A stretch of 46,616 nt of DNA from an uncultured Rubrobacteraceae bacterium (GTDB lineage Bacteria > Actinomycetota > Rubrobacteria > Rubrobacterales > Rubrobacteraceae), in NCBI GenBank assembly GCA_902805975.1, contig CADCUT010000048.1, forward strand, positions 1 through 46,616, read 5' to 3'. Positions 1-7,718 of this stretch are shown here, piece by piece; positions within the stretch are counted from its first letter, which is position 1, and each line of letters begins with the position of its first letter. A program made the position numbers and the translations under genes. Under the pieces are notes generated by a model, which saw only the letters and a program-made list of their open reading frames with translations, had not been told where the DNA came from and ran no database searches.

Positions 1-2270
1 GTGAACTCGACCGTGACCTCGCGCTCGGCGAGCTGCTTGCGGAAGCGCTTGACCTGGACCTCGATGATCTCGCGCATCTGGGCGCGCTCGAGCTTGTGGA
101 AGACGATGATCTCGTCGATCCTGTTCAGGAGCTCCGGGCGGAAGATCTTGCGGAGCTCGCTCGTCACGCGGCCCTTCATCTCCTTGTAGGAGAGCCCCTC
201 CTCGCCCCCGCCAAAGCCCAGGGACTGCGTCTTGTTGATCGTCTGCGCCCCGACGTTTGAGGTCATGATGATCACAACGTTCTTGAAGTCCACGCTGCGC
301 CCTTGGGCGTCGGTGAGCTGGCCGTCCTCGAGAATCTGCAACATGATGTTGAAGACGTCCGGGTGGGCCTTCTCGATCTCGTCGAAGAGGACGACGCTGT
401 ACGGCCTACGCCTGACCTTCTCGGTGAGCTGCCCACCCTCATCGTAGCCGACGTATCCGGGCGGCGAACCGACCAGACGGCTGACCGTGTGGCGCTCCAT
501 GTACTCGGACATGTCGAGCCGGATCATGGACTCCTGGTCGCCGAAGAGGTACTCGGCGAGGGTCCTCGCGAGCTCCGTCTTACCGACGCCCGTGGGGCCG
601 AGGAAGACGAACGAGCCTGAGGGCCTGTTCGGGTCCTTGATGCCGGCGAAGGTGCGGCGGATGGAGCGGGAGACGGCCTTGATGGCCTCGTTCTGCCCGA
701 CCACGCGGCCGTGCAGGGCGTCCTCCATCTGCAGGAGCCTCGCGGACTCCTCCTCGGTCATCTTCTTGACCGGGATGCCCGTCCACATCGAGACGATCTC
801 GGCGATCTCGTTCTCACCGATGGAGACCCGCTTCTCCTCGACCTTGCCCTCGCGCCAGGCCTTCTCGAGCTCGCGCCGCTGGGCGACGAGCTTGCGCTCG
901 GAATCGCGGAAGCGGGCGGCCTTCTCGAACTCCTGGCCGTCTATGGCCGCTTCCTTCTCCGTGCGGACCTGGGTGAGCTCCTCGTCGATCTCGCGGTAGT
1001 ACGGCGGCGAGGACATGGTCTTGATCCTCATCTTGGAAGCCGCCTCATCCACGAGGTCTATGGCCTTGTCCGGCAGGAACCTGTCGGCTATGTACCGGTC
1101 GCCGAGCTGCGACGCGGCCTTCAAAGCCTCGTCGGTGATGTCGATGTTGTGGTGCTCCTCGTACTTCTCCCTGAGGCCCTTGAGGATAAGCTCCGTCTCC
1201 TCGACCGACGGCTCGCCGACCTGGATCGTCTGGAAGCGCCGCTCGAGCGCCTTGTCCTTCTCGACGTATTTGCGGTACTCGTCGATGGTCGTGGCGCCGA
1301 TGACCTGGATCTCACCTCGCGCCAGCGCCGGCTTCAGGATGGAAGCGGCGTCGATCGCGCCCTCGGCCGCACCCGCGCCGACGAGGTTGTGGATCTCATC
1401 GATGAAAAGGATGATGTCGCCGTGGTCGGTGATCTCCTTCATTATCTTCTTGAGCCGCTCCTCGAACTCGCCGCGGTACTTGGAGCCCGCGACCAGCGCG
1501 CCTAAGTCGAGCGTGTAGACCTCTTTGTTGGCGAGGATGTCAGGGACGCGGTCCTCGGCGATCTCCTCCGCGAGCCCCTCGACGATGGCGGTCTTGCCGA
1601 CGCCGGGCTCGCCGATGATGACGGGGTTGTTCTTGGTGCGGCGAACGAGGATCTGCATGATGCGCGCGATCTCATCACTCCGCCCGATGACCGGGTCGAG
1701 CTTCTCCTCCTCGGCGTACGCCGTGAGGTTCCGCCCGTACTGGTCGAGCTGGCGGGTCTTGGGCCGCTTGGCCTCGACCCCACCGCGGCCTCCGGCCGCC
1801 GCCTCGCCGCCGGCCCCACCCCGGCTCCTGCCGCGACCGCCGCCGAGACGCCTGACGACCTCGCGCCTGACCTTGTCCGGGTCCACATCGAGGTTGGAGA
1901 GCACGCGTGCGGCGACGCCCTCGGACTCGCGCACCAGCCCGAGCAGGATGTGCTCGGTGCCGATGTAGTTGTGGCCGAGCTGGAGGGCTTCCCTGAGCGC
2001 GAGCTCTAAGACTTTCTTGGAGCGCGGGGTGAACGGGGCCTGGGCGCCGGTCCCCTCCTCGCCGTACCCGACGATGCTCTCGACCTGCTCGCGCACCTCA
2101 TCGAGGGTCACGTTCAGGGAGGAGAGCGCCTGGGCGGCCACACCCTCGTCCTCGCGAAGGAGGCCGAGGAGCAGGTGCTCGGTGCCTATGTAGTTGTGGT
2201 TGAAGTGACGGGCTTCGTCCTGCGCGAGCACCACGACCTTACGGGCCCGCTCCGTGAATCGTTCGAACAT
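1..2270 (-). CDS. clpC: ATP-dependent Clp protease ATP-binding subunit ClpC (3' end outside window)
   Basis: Hsp100 unfoldase that feeds substrates to ClpP. About 756 residues are visible from the ATG at 2270; the window edge removes the C-terminal end. The N-domain (two Clp repeats, each with a GTEHLLLGL-type motif) spans about residues 1-137. It is followed by a Gly/Arg-rich linker at about 138-162, then AAA+ module D1 with Walker A GEPGVGKT near residue 220 and Walker B LFIDEIH. A coiled-coil middle domain follows, then module D2 with GPTGVGKT near residue 558 and [18 protein letters not shown] Shine-Dalgarno sits 9 nt before the ATG. No ctsR, mcsA or mcsB precedes it, unlike in Bacillus. 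One segment of the N-domain (2022-2138) is about 97% identical at DNA level to part of the gene at 6309-7649. Confidence 0.97.
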   Translation of the reverse strand, partial: MFERFTERARKVVVLAQDEARHFNHNYIGTEHLLLGLLREDEGVAAQALSSLNVTLDEVREQVESIVGYGEEGTGAQAPFTPRSKKVLELALREALQLGHNYIGTEHILLGLVRESEGVAARVLSNLDVDPDKVRREVVRRLGGGRGRSRGGAGGEAAAGGRGGVEAKRPKTRQLDQYGRNLTAYAEEEKLDPVIGRSDEIARIMQILVRRTKNNPVIIGEPGVGKTAIVEGLAEEIAEDRVPDILANKEVYTLDLGALVAGSKYRGEFEERLKKIMKEITDHGDIILFIDEIHNLVGAGAAEGAIDAASILKPALARGEIQVIGATTIDEYRKYVEKDKALERRFQTIQVGEPSVEETELILKGLREKYEEHHNIDITDEALKAASQLGDRYIADRFLPDKAIDLVDEAASKMRIKTMSSPPYYREIDEELTQVRTEKEAAIDGQEFEKAARFRDSERKLVAQRRELEKAWREGKVEEKRVSIGENEIAEIVSMWTGIPVKKMTEEESARLLQMEDALHGRVVGQNEAIKAVSRSIRRTFAGIKDPNRPSGSFVFLGPTGVGKTELARTLAEYLFGDQESMIRLDMSEYMERHTVSRLVGSPPGYVGYDEGGQLTEKVRRRPYSVVLFDEIEKAHPDVFNIMLQILEDGQLTDAQGRSVDFKNVVIIMTSNVGAQTINKTQSLGFGGGEEGLSYKEMKGRVTSELRKIFRPELLNRIDEIIVFHKLERAQMREIIEVQVKRFRKQLAEREVTVEF

Positions 2271-2320
2271 CAGCGGGATCCTCCTCCGCTCCGAGGGGCC
2301 TTCACGGCGTAGGGAATATG

Positions 2321-2349
2321 GACGGTCTGATCTTGTATACGACGGTCTG
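2321..2349 (-). promoter_or_regulatory. Direct-repeat operator candidate upstream of clpC
   Basis: The 9-mer GACGGTCTG occurs at 2321-2329 and again at 2341-2349, exactly 20 bp (about two helical turns) apart, and a GTATAC palindrome lies between the copies. The pair sits about 50-80 bp before the clpC start, where a stress regulator would be expected to bind. The regulator is unknown; I see no CtsR-type heptad repeat. The site call is inference from spacing and position. Confidence 0.4.
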
Positions 2350-2583
2350 AGATTTCCGGATTACACATCTTCTAAAATTCGCCTTTCGAAATGACGTTCT
2401 CCTCTTGCCGGCCTCCGCCCTTAAAGTATACAGCCGATGCCCCACGAATTCGGACGCCCGCCGTACTTTACGCTCCTAGCGCTATCCCTGGTGTCGTGCA
2501 GGTATCGACCATCCTTCCATCGTGCTCCCCAGAGCTTACTCCCGCCGCCCCCGCCAAGTGGTGTCCCGGGTTACACGGCTCAA
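2350..2583. other. Intergenic stretch between clpC and repeat element E, no gene seen
   Basis: No convincing coding frame, tRNA or rRNA is visible here. The minus strand from about 2390 to 2430 is locally A/T-rich for this genome and may hold the distal clpC promoter. I compared the 2400-2580 stretch by eye with 5S rRNA and tRNA signatures and found none. Confidence 0.4.
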
Positions 2584-2693
2584 GGCTTTGGGTTCGAGGT
2601 CGCCCGCTCCGCGGGCTTCGAGGTTTGAGGGGTGCGGTGCGCAGCGGGGTCCCGACTGCCCGCCCCTCGAACCTCGTGCCTAGAGCCTAAACC
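2584..2693. repeat. Heptad-arm inverted repeat element E (lysS stop to clpC leader)
   Basis: The left arm (2584-2632) holds TTCGAGG, TTTGAGG and TTTGGG-like units, interrupted by a 6-bp hairpin GCCCGC/GCGGGC at 2602-2616. The right arm (2663-2693) holds the complements of TTCGAGG, CACGAGG, CTCTAGG and TTTAGG. The innermost 14 bp of the two arms (2619-2632 and its partner beginning at 2663) are complementary with one mismatch and enclose a 30-nt loop. The right arm contains the lysS stop codon (TAG, 2680-2682) and runs into the last lysS codons. No U-tract follows, so a simple intrinsic terminator is not evident. It belongs to the same family as elements A to D. Confidence 0.7.
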
Positions 2694-4164
2694 TCCGTCT
2701 CACCTCTTCGGGCGGTAGGCCGGCAATGAAGGGACCAGCCTTCGGGCCGCTGGTCTTCCCGAGCAGGACCTTGTAGACGGCGGCGAACGCCCGCTTCGGC
2801 TTGAGCCCGCGTCCGACGGCCGTGGAGTAGAGGAGGTCCTGAACCCCGTCCCCGTCCAAGTCCGGCCCGATCTCCCCGGCGACGGCCGCCAGATAATCGC
2901 GCTGGTCATCGTCGAGCCCGGCGGCGAGCTCCCGCGACTCCTCGGGGGATAGGAGCCCGATCTTCATGCCCTCCGGGGCCCACTCCCTGGCCCAGTTGCG
3001 GGCGTAGGCGAGCCAGCGGGCCAGCTCTTCGGGGTTCCGCGCCGCCCGCTCGTAGCCGCCCCGCGACAACATCCCGGCGGCGGCGTCCACGTTCTCCCCG
3101 ACCGTCTGGGCGACGGTCACGAGGTGGATGAACGGGACGGGATGCTCCCAGCCCCCCTCCGCGCGGAACTCGTCCATAAAGCGCGGGAAGCCCTCGCCGA
3201 GGTCGAGGTCGAAGCGTCGGGCGGGATCGCGGCCGAGGATGATGCGGCGCACGGCGTCGGGGGGCATGATCCGGAGCAGGTCCTTCGGCAGCAGCACGAT
3301 GCCCCGCGAGCTGCTCATGTCCCCGCGGCCCTTCAGCCCGATCCACTCGTACTCGTACCGGCCCGGCACGGGGTAGCCGAACACCTCGCGGGCCATCCGG
3401 TCCGCCGTCTCCGTGGAGCCCCCGCTGGTGGTGTGGTCCTTGCCGAACGGCTCGAAGGTGACGCCGAGCGCCTTCCACCGCGCCGCGAGCTCCACCCGCC
3501 AGCCGAGCTTGCCCTCGCCCTTGGAGTAGTCGGCCGCCTCCTCGAAGCCGTCCTCGCCCGCGAAGACCACGCTCGTCCTCCCCGGCACGTGCTCCAGGAC
3601 GCGCATCCCCGTCAGCTTTCCCGAGGACGAGCGCGGGGAGAAAGGCGACCAGTGCCCCGGCATCTTCCTGTTGGTCACGTCCTGGAGTATCAGCCGCAGG
3701 TCCTCTGTGCGGTCCAGCGCCTCCCGCGTGACCTCCGTGTAGACGCCGCGCTCGTAGAGCTCGTGCGACCGGAGGACCTCGATGTCCATGTCCATCTCGC
3801 GCAAAGCCTCCTCAAACGGCGCGAGAAAGTGCTCGGCGTAGGAGACGTGGCAACCCTCGGGGTCAGGGACGCGCGAGAGGCTGTGGCCGATAAATTCCTC
3901 GTAGCTTTCGGGGATGCCGGGCGCGATCTTGCGCAAAGGATCGATGGTGTCGGCGTGGAAGATAAAACGGACCCTCTCACCGCGCTCCCTGAGCGCCTCC
4001 GCGACGGCCTCCGCTACGAGGACCTCGCGCAGGTTGCCGGCGTGGATGTTGCCGGAGACGCTGATGCCCGAGACGACCACGTGCGGTCCCCCGCCGAGTC
4101 CCTCTGCGACCTTGCGCGCCCACTCGGGCACGCGGGTGGGTATGCGGGTACCGGCTTCGGTCAT
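2680..4164 (-). CDS. lysS: Class I lysyl-tRNA synthetase
   Basis: Charges tRNA-Lys. This is the class I (LysK-type) enzyme with a Rossmann catalytic domain, not the usual bacterial class II enzyme. The HIGH-equivalent SGNIHAGN lies about 40 residues in and the KMSKS-equivalent is DMSSSRG; GKDHTTSGGS and YEYEWIGLKG match the conserved class I core. At about 494 residues it is slightly short for the family, and the cysteine-rich zinc insert of archaeal forms is absent. I chose the ATG at 4164 because GGAG lies 6 nt upstream; a GTG at 4176 is an alternative. It follows greA with a 64-nt gap and precedes clpC, the slot held by class II lysS in Bacillus. The stop codon lies inside repeat element E. 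Confidence 0.93.
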   Translation of the reverse strand: MTEAGTRIPTRVPEWARKVAEGLGGGPHVVVSGISVSGNIHAGNLREVLVAEAVAEALRERGERVRFIFHADTIDPLRKIAPGIPESYEEFIGHSLSRVPDPEGCHVSYAEHFLAPFEEALREMDMDIEVLRSHELYERGVYTEVTREALDRTEDLRLILQDVTNRKMPGHWSPFSPRSSSGKLTGMRVLEHVPGRTSVVFAGEDGFEEAADYSKGEGKLGWRVELAARWKALGVTFEPFGKDHTTSGGSTETADRMAREVFGYPVPGRYEYEWIGLKGRGDMSSSRGIVLLPKDLLRIMPPDAVRRIILGRDPARRFDLDLGEGFPRFMDEFRAEGGWEHPVPFIHLVTVAQTVGENVDAAAGMLSRGGYERAARNPEELARWLAYARNWAREWAPEGMKIGLLSPEESRELAAGLDDDQRDYLAAVAGEIGPDLDGDGVQDLLYSTAVGRGLKPKRAFAAVYKVLLGKTSGPKAGPFIAGLPPEEVRRRFRL

Positions 4165-4228
4165 GGGGTGCTCCACTTTAGTAGGGTCCTGGATTCGGAG
4201 GGGAGGTTCGAGCCGCGTCGGGCGGCGC

Positions 4229-4714
4229 CTAGCTGGCGGCCTCGACGTTGACGATCTCGTACTCCGTGGCGCCGCGCGGGGTGGAGACCATCACCTTCTC
4301 GCCGACCTTGCGCTTGAGCACGGCGCGGCCGACGGGCGAGGCGTGGGAGAGCTTGCCGCTCCCCGGGTCGGATTCGTTGGCGCCGACGATCTGGAAGGTC
4401 CGCTCCTGGCCCCCGTCCACGACCCGCAACGTGACGCGCGTCCCGAGATCCACGGCATCCGTGCCGACCTGGGAAGGATCGACGACCTTCGCGTTTCGGA
4501 CGCGGCGTTGGATCTCGCTGATCCTGCGCTCCAGAAGCCCCTGCTCGGCCTTCGCATCATCGTACTCGGAGTTCTCGGAGATGTCCCCGAACTCCCGCGC
4601 CTGCCGGATGCGGTCCGCGATCTCCTTGCGCCGCACGCCCGTCAGGTGGTCGAGCTCCTGTTGGAGCTTCTCCAACCCTTCCGGGGTAACGAGTTCTTGG
4701 TTCCTGTCAGTCAT
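4229..4714 (-). CDS. greA: Transcription elongation factor GreA
   Basis: Rescues backtracked RNA polymerase by stimulating transcript cleavage in the secondary channel. The 161-residue length is typical. The N-terminal coiled coil (about residues 8-75) carries the acidic tip region around GDISENSEYDDAK, and the C-terminal FKBP-like domain includes VGRAVLKRKVGEKV. The start is the ATG at 4714 (MTDRNQ), not the upstream in-frame codon at 4753, because the core promoter ends only about 10 nt before 4714. No Shine-Dalgarno is present, in keeping with a leaderless message. It lies downstream of coaX but is separated from it by repeat element A, and it probably leads the greA-lysS unit. Confidence 0.96.
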   Translation of the reverse strand: MTDRNQELVTPEGLEKLQQELDHLTGVRRKEIADRIRQAREFGDISENSEYDDAKAEQGLLERRISEIQRRVRNAKVVDPSQVGTDAVDLGTRVTLRVVDGGQERTFQIVGANESDPGSGKLSHASPVGRAVLKRKVGEKVMVSTPRGATEYEIVNVEAAS

Positions 4715-4724
4715 GAGCCGCGAG

Positions 4725-4753
4725 ATTATACGGTCGGGCCAGAGGGGTGTCAA
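4725..4753 (-). promoter_or_regulatory. Perfect consensus sigma-70-type promoter of greA
   Basis: On the minus strand TTGACA (4753-4748) is followed by a 17-bp spacer and TATAAT (4730-4725). Both hexamers and the spacer match consensus exactly. The greA ATG begins 11 nt after the -10 box, so a start 6-8 nt past the box gives a leader of only a few nucleotides. The -35 box lies 7 bp from the outer end of repeat element A, so the heptad arm occupies the UP-element position. Confidence 0.9.
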
Positions 4754-4760
4754 CGAAATA

Positions 4761-5054
4761 GGTTTCAGGTATCAGGCTTCAGGTTTCAGGTGCCCGCGTT
4801 CGTGCCTCTTGAGTGCTTCGATCGCAACCCCTCGCGCCCAACTGCGGCAGGTACGATGAGCCTACGCTAAAGACGAGACCGGACGGTGGAACCGCTGAAC
4901 GTGGCAGCGCTAATCATCTCTGTCTCTCCCGGTCCTGGCCGCCGCGCTCGAGATCTTCGGCCTGTTCCGCTTCGCCACCTACCCGCGTGTCCTGCCGAAA
5001 AGACGGCCACCAGACAGTCTTTCCTGATGCCTGAAACCTGAAGCCTAAAACCTA
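4761..5054. repeat. Heptad-arm inverted repeat element A (coaX stop to greA promoter)
   Basis: The left arm (4761-4790) is four 7-bp units of the form YWTCAGG (TTTCAGG, TATCAGG, CTTCAGG, TTTCAGG). The right arm (5023-5054) is the inverted complement of CATCAGG, TTTCAGG, CTTCAGG and TTTTAGG, and it includes the coaX stop codon TAG at 5054-5052. Two units in each arm (CTTCAGG then TTTCAGG) can pair perfectly over 14 bp if the register slips by one unit. The 232-nt spacer holds no convincing gene. A short plus-strand frame near 4939-5020 reads as a hydrophobic peptide (LAAALEIFGLF-like) and could be a coding relic. Confidence 0.8.
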
Positions 5055-5822
5055 CCTGTTCATCTCGTAGAGAATCCGGAGTCCCTTCAGCGTGAGGTCC
5101 GGGTCGAAGTACTGGATCTCCTCGCAGTACGGGACCACGGCGCCGGCGGGGCCGCCGGTGGCTACCACCCGCGCGTCCTCAGCACCCATCTCTTCGCGGC
5201 TGCGACGGATCAGGGCGTCCAGGGCGCCGGCGTAGCCGTAGATAAAGCCGCTCCTCAGGGAGTCAGGGGTGTTGGTCGCGATAACTTTTCGCGGCTTCTG
5301 CTCGAGATCCACGCTGGGAAGCTTTGCGGTCCGGGCGACGAGGGCTTCGAGGGAGACGTTGAGGCCGGTCAGGATGGCGCCGCCGAGGTAGTTGCTCTCG
5401 GAGTCCACCGCCTCGACGGTGGTCGCGGTTCCGATGTCCACGATGACCGCGGGGAACCCGTAGTGCCTGCCCGTGGCCACGGCGTTCACGATCCTGTCCG
5501 CCCCGACGGAGCCGGGGTCGTCGTAGCGGTTCGTAAGGCCCGTCTCCATCTCGGCGGTCACACTGTAGAACGGGGCCTCGAAAACCCCGGACGCGAGGTC
5601 CGTATACGAACGGGTAAGCGCCGGCACGACGCTGGAGACGATCATGGCGTCGACCTGTCTGGGCTTGAGACCCCGCATCTCCAGCAGGGCGGAGAAGACC
5701 ACGGCGAGCTCGTCAGCGGTCCGGTGCGCCTCCGTGGCGATCCGCCACTGCCCCAGCGCCTCCTCTCCGTCGGAAAGACCCAGCACCGTCTGCGTGTTCC
5801 CGATGTCCACCGCCATCAACAC
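5052..5822 (-). CDS. coaX: Type III pantothenate kinase
   Basis: First step of coenzyme A synthesis: ATP-dependent phosphorylation of pantothenate. The 256-residue length and ASKHA-fold motifs fit CoaX: DIGNT at residues 6-10, GADR at 107-110 and DIGTATT at 129-135, with a conserved GGAILTGLNVS loop after them. The start is GTG 5822 or ATG 5816. The first lies 1 nt after the folK stop codon, so translation is probably coupled to folK. Repeat element A begins at its stop codon. Confidence 0.96.
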   Translation of the reverse strand: MLMAVDIGNTQTVLGLSDGEEALGQWRIATEAHRTADELAVVFSALLEMRGLKPRQVDAMIVSSVVPALTRSYTDLASGVFEAPFYSVTAEMETGLTNRYDDPGSVGADRIVNAVATGRHYGFPAVIVDIGTATTVEAVDSESNYLGGAILTGLNVSLEALVARTAKLPSVDLEQKPRKVIATNTPDSLRSGFIYGYAGALDALIRRSREEMGAEDARVVATGGPAGAVVPYCEEIQYFDPDLTLKGLRILYEMNR

Positions 5823-5823
5823 C

Positions 5824-6312
5824 CTACAGGCCCTCCCCGTACTCCCGTATCCCCGTCAGGTCAGCGGACGCCAGCAGACCCGCCACCGCGCCGCGGCCCG
5901 GAATATACAGGTCCGGGTCGAGGTCCGCGAGGCCCCGCAGGTTGAAGGCGCGGCCCGTTCCCGGGTGCGGCACCTGAAAGTCCGGCGTCTCCAAGACCTC
6001 ATCCCCGAAGAGCAGCACGTCGACGTCTACGGTGCGGGGCGCCTTCTCCCCCTTGCGCTCCCGCCCGAGAGCCGCCTCCACTCCCTGGCAGTAACGCAAC
6101 AGTTCGACCGCCGGTACCCCGCACTCTAGCTCGACGGCGCAGTTCAGGTAATCTGGCTGCTCCCCCTCCACCTCGACCGGAGCCGTCTCGTAGACGTTGG
6201 ATACGTCTACGAGCGCCATCGCAGGTCCGCGCCCGAGTGCGTCGACGGCGTTCCGCAGGTACCCCAGGCGGTCGCCGAGGTTGCTGCCGAGGCTCAAGAA
6301 GGCGCGGGTCAC
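5824..6312 (-). CDS. folK: 2-amino-4-hydroxy-6-hydroxymethyldihydropteridine diphosphokinase
   Basis: Transfers pyrophosphate from ATP to 6-hydroxymethyl-7,8-dihydropterin, supplying FolP. The 162-residue length is normal. LSLGSNLGDR near the N-terminus is the pterin/ATP-site signature. PRTVDVDVLLFG carries the two Mg-binding aspartates (Asp96 and Asp98), and VPHPGTGRAF gives His116 and Arg121. The GTG start overlaps the stop codon of the preceding ClpN-FolB fusion gene in a GTGA junction, so the two are translationally coupled. Confidence 0.96.
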   Translation of the reverse strand: MTRAFLSLGSNLGDRLGYLRNAVDALGRGPAMALVDVSNVYETAPVEVEGEQPDYLNCAVELECGVPAVELLRYCQGVEAALGRERKGEKAPRTVDVDVLLFGDEVLETPDFQVPHPGTGRAFNLRGLADLDPDLYIPGRGAVAGLLASADLTGIREYGEGL

Positions 6313-7649
6313 CGGCGGAAGGTCGCCGACACGGACACGCTGGGCGACGGGACTTCCCGGGTCACCGTCACCGTGACCTCTTGTATGCTCGGGATCTCCC
6401 CCAGCAACAGGTCGCCCGTCAGCCCGACCACCGCCTCTGGCGGAGACGGCTCGCGGGCCTCAAGTAACCTCCCCACGAGGTCCGAGATCTCGTCGTGGCT
6501 CAAGGTCTCAAAGCCGTCCGGGCCCTCCCGCGCGACGTGGTACGCGTAGTCGAGGTCGACGACCACCGGCACCCGCATCCCCGGTTCCTCCACGCGGGGG
6601 TGCGAGGTCCCCGCCCTGATACCACGGACTCTCCCCCGGAATAGCTCTACTGACGACTCCCCTGTCCCCGGCTCGATCCCGGCCCTCTCGGGAAGCCCGC
6701 TTACGACCTCGCCCCGGATCCCGTCCGGATCTACGTCCAGGTTCAAGAAAACCCGGGCCGCAACACCCTCCGTCTCACGCGCGAGACCCAACAAAACGTG
6801 CTCGGCGCCTATAAAGTCGTCGCCGAGCTGCAGCGACTCCCGCTCGGCGAGTTGCAAGATCTTCTTGGCGCGCGGGGTGAACGGGGCCTGGACGACGGTC
6901 CCCTCCTCGCCGTACCCGACGATGCTCTCGACCTGCCCGCGCACCTCATCGAGGGTCACGTTCAGGGAGGAGAGCGCCCGGGCGGCAACGCCTTCTCTAT
7001 CGGCCAGCAGGCCCAACAAGAGGTGCTCGGTGCCCACGTAGTTGTGGTCGAAGCGGCGGGCCTCGTCCCGCGCGAGCGCCACGACCCTCCGCCCGTGCCC
7101 GGTCAACTTGTGTAGCGAGGTCTGGTCCTCGCGCGGTTGACGGCCGAAGGACCTCCGCAGCACCTCCCGCGTCCGTTCCAGGCGTCCCTGCCCCTCCCGC
7201 GTTTCGGGGCGCGACGTCTCCCCCAGCCGCCCGACGACCTCCCGGCGCACCGCCTCCGGGTCCGCGCCCAGGTTCGAAAGCGTCCTCGCGGCCACGCCTT
7301 CGGGCTCGCGCAGGAGGCCGAGCAGCAGGTGCTCGGTCCCGATGTGGTTGTGGCCCATGCCCATCGCCTCCTTGAGGGAGGCCTCGAGGACGGCCTTGGA
7401 GCGCTGCGTAAAGGGAACCTGTCCGCCCGCCTCCCTCTCCCCGTGGCCGACGATGCCCTCCACCTGCCCCCGTGCCCCATCCAGGGTGACGCCGGTAGCC
7501 GCCAGCGCCTGGGCCGCAACACCCTCTCCCTCACGGATCAAACCCAGCAGAAGGTGTTCCGTACCGACGTGATCGTGCCGGAGACGCCCGGACTCTTCCT
7601 GGGCCAGCACCATGACCTTGCGTGACCGTTCGGTGAACCGCTCGAACAT
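6309..7649 (-). CDS. ClpN-repeat protein fused to a FolB (dihydroneopterin aldolase)-like domain
   Basis: A 446-residue protein of two parts. Residues 1-320 contain four Clp repeats (two tandem Clp N-domains), each with a GTEHLLLGL or GAEHVLLGL motif, and no AAA+ module follows. Residues about 333-446 read like a FolB/DHNA domain: an RGIRAG strand, a VVVDLDYAY strand, a LSHDEISDLVGRLLE helix and a terminal QEVTVTVTRE strand. It sits between folP and folK, where folB normally lies. By alignment from memory, the four DHNA catalytic positions are replaced: the HGV-loop Glu, the Tyr of the YAEL-type motif (here His), the Glu of LIE-type motifs (here Gly) and the final Lys (here Arg). The ATG start resembles that of clpC. 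The gene starts 69 nt after folP and overlaps folK by 4 nt. The ClpN part is certain; the FolB part is a family assignment by eye. Confidence 0.75.
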   Translation of the reverse strand: MFERFTERSRKVMVLAQEESGRLRHDHVGTEHLLLGLIREGEGVAAQALAATGVTLDGARGQVEGIVGHGEREAGGQVPFTQRSKAVLEASLKEAMGMGHNHIGTEHLLLGLLREPEGVAARTLSNLGADPEAVRREVVGRLGETSRPETREGQGRLERTREVLRRSFGRQPREDQTSLHKLTGHGRRVVALARDEARRFDHNYVGTEHLLLGLLADREGVAARALSSLNVTLDEVRGQVESIVGYGEEGTVVQAPFTPRAKKILQLAERESLQLGDDFIGAEHVLLGLARETEGVAARVFLNLDVDPDGIRGEVVSGLPERAGIEPGTGESSVELFRGRVRGIRAGTSHPRVEEPGMRVPVVVDLDYAYHVAREGPDGFETLSHDEISDLVGRLLEAREPSPPEAVVGLTGDLLLGEIPSIQEVTVTVTREVPSPSVSVSATFRR

Positions 7650-7718
7650 CTCCGCCAGACCTCCTCCACGCCCCCGCGACGGGTTCAGTCTAACCCGTCA
7701 CGAAAAGCACCGATGGTT

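Noticed and set aside
711-1505. Long plus-strand open frame antisense to clpC
   Set aside because: It is the antisense shadow of a strongly coding GC-rich gene and shows no motif or ribosome binding site. Similar shadows occur opposite lysS, ftsH and the BCCT gene.
2400-2580. 5S rRNA or tRNA in the clpC-lysS gap
   Set aside because: No 5S core motifs or cloverleaf could be matched by eye on either strand.
4761-5054. CRISPR-like array in the repeat arms
   Set aside because: Units are 7 bp, degenerate and contiguous with no unique spacers, and arms are mirrored; none of this fits CRISPR.
6309-7649. Truncated clpC pseudogene
   Set aside because: The frame is uninterrupted, has a good start, four conserved Clp repeats and a new C-terminal domain, and overlaps folK; it is a real gene.
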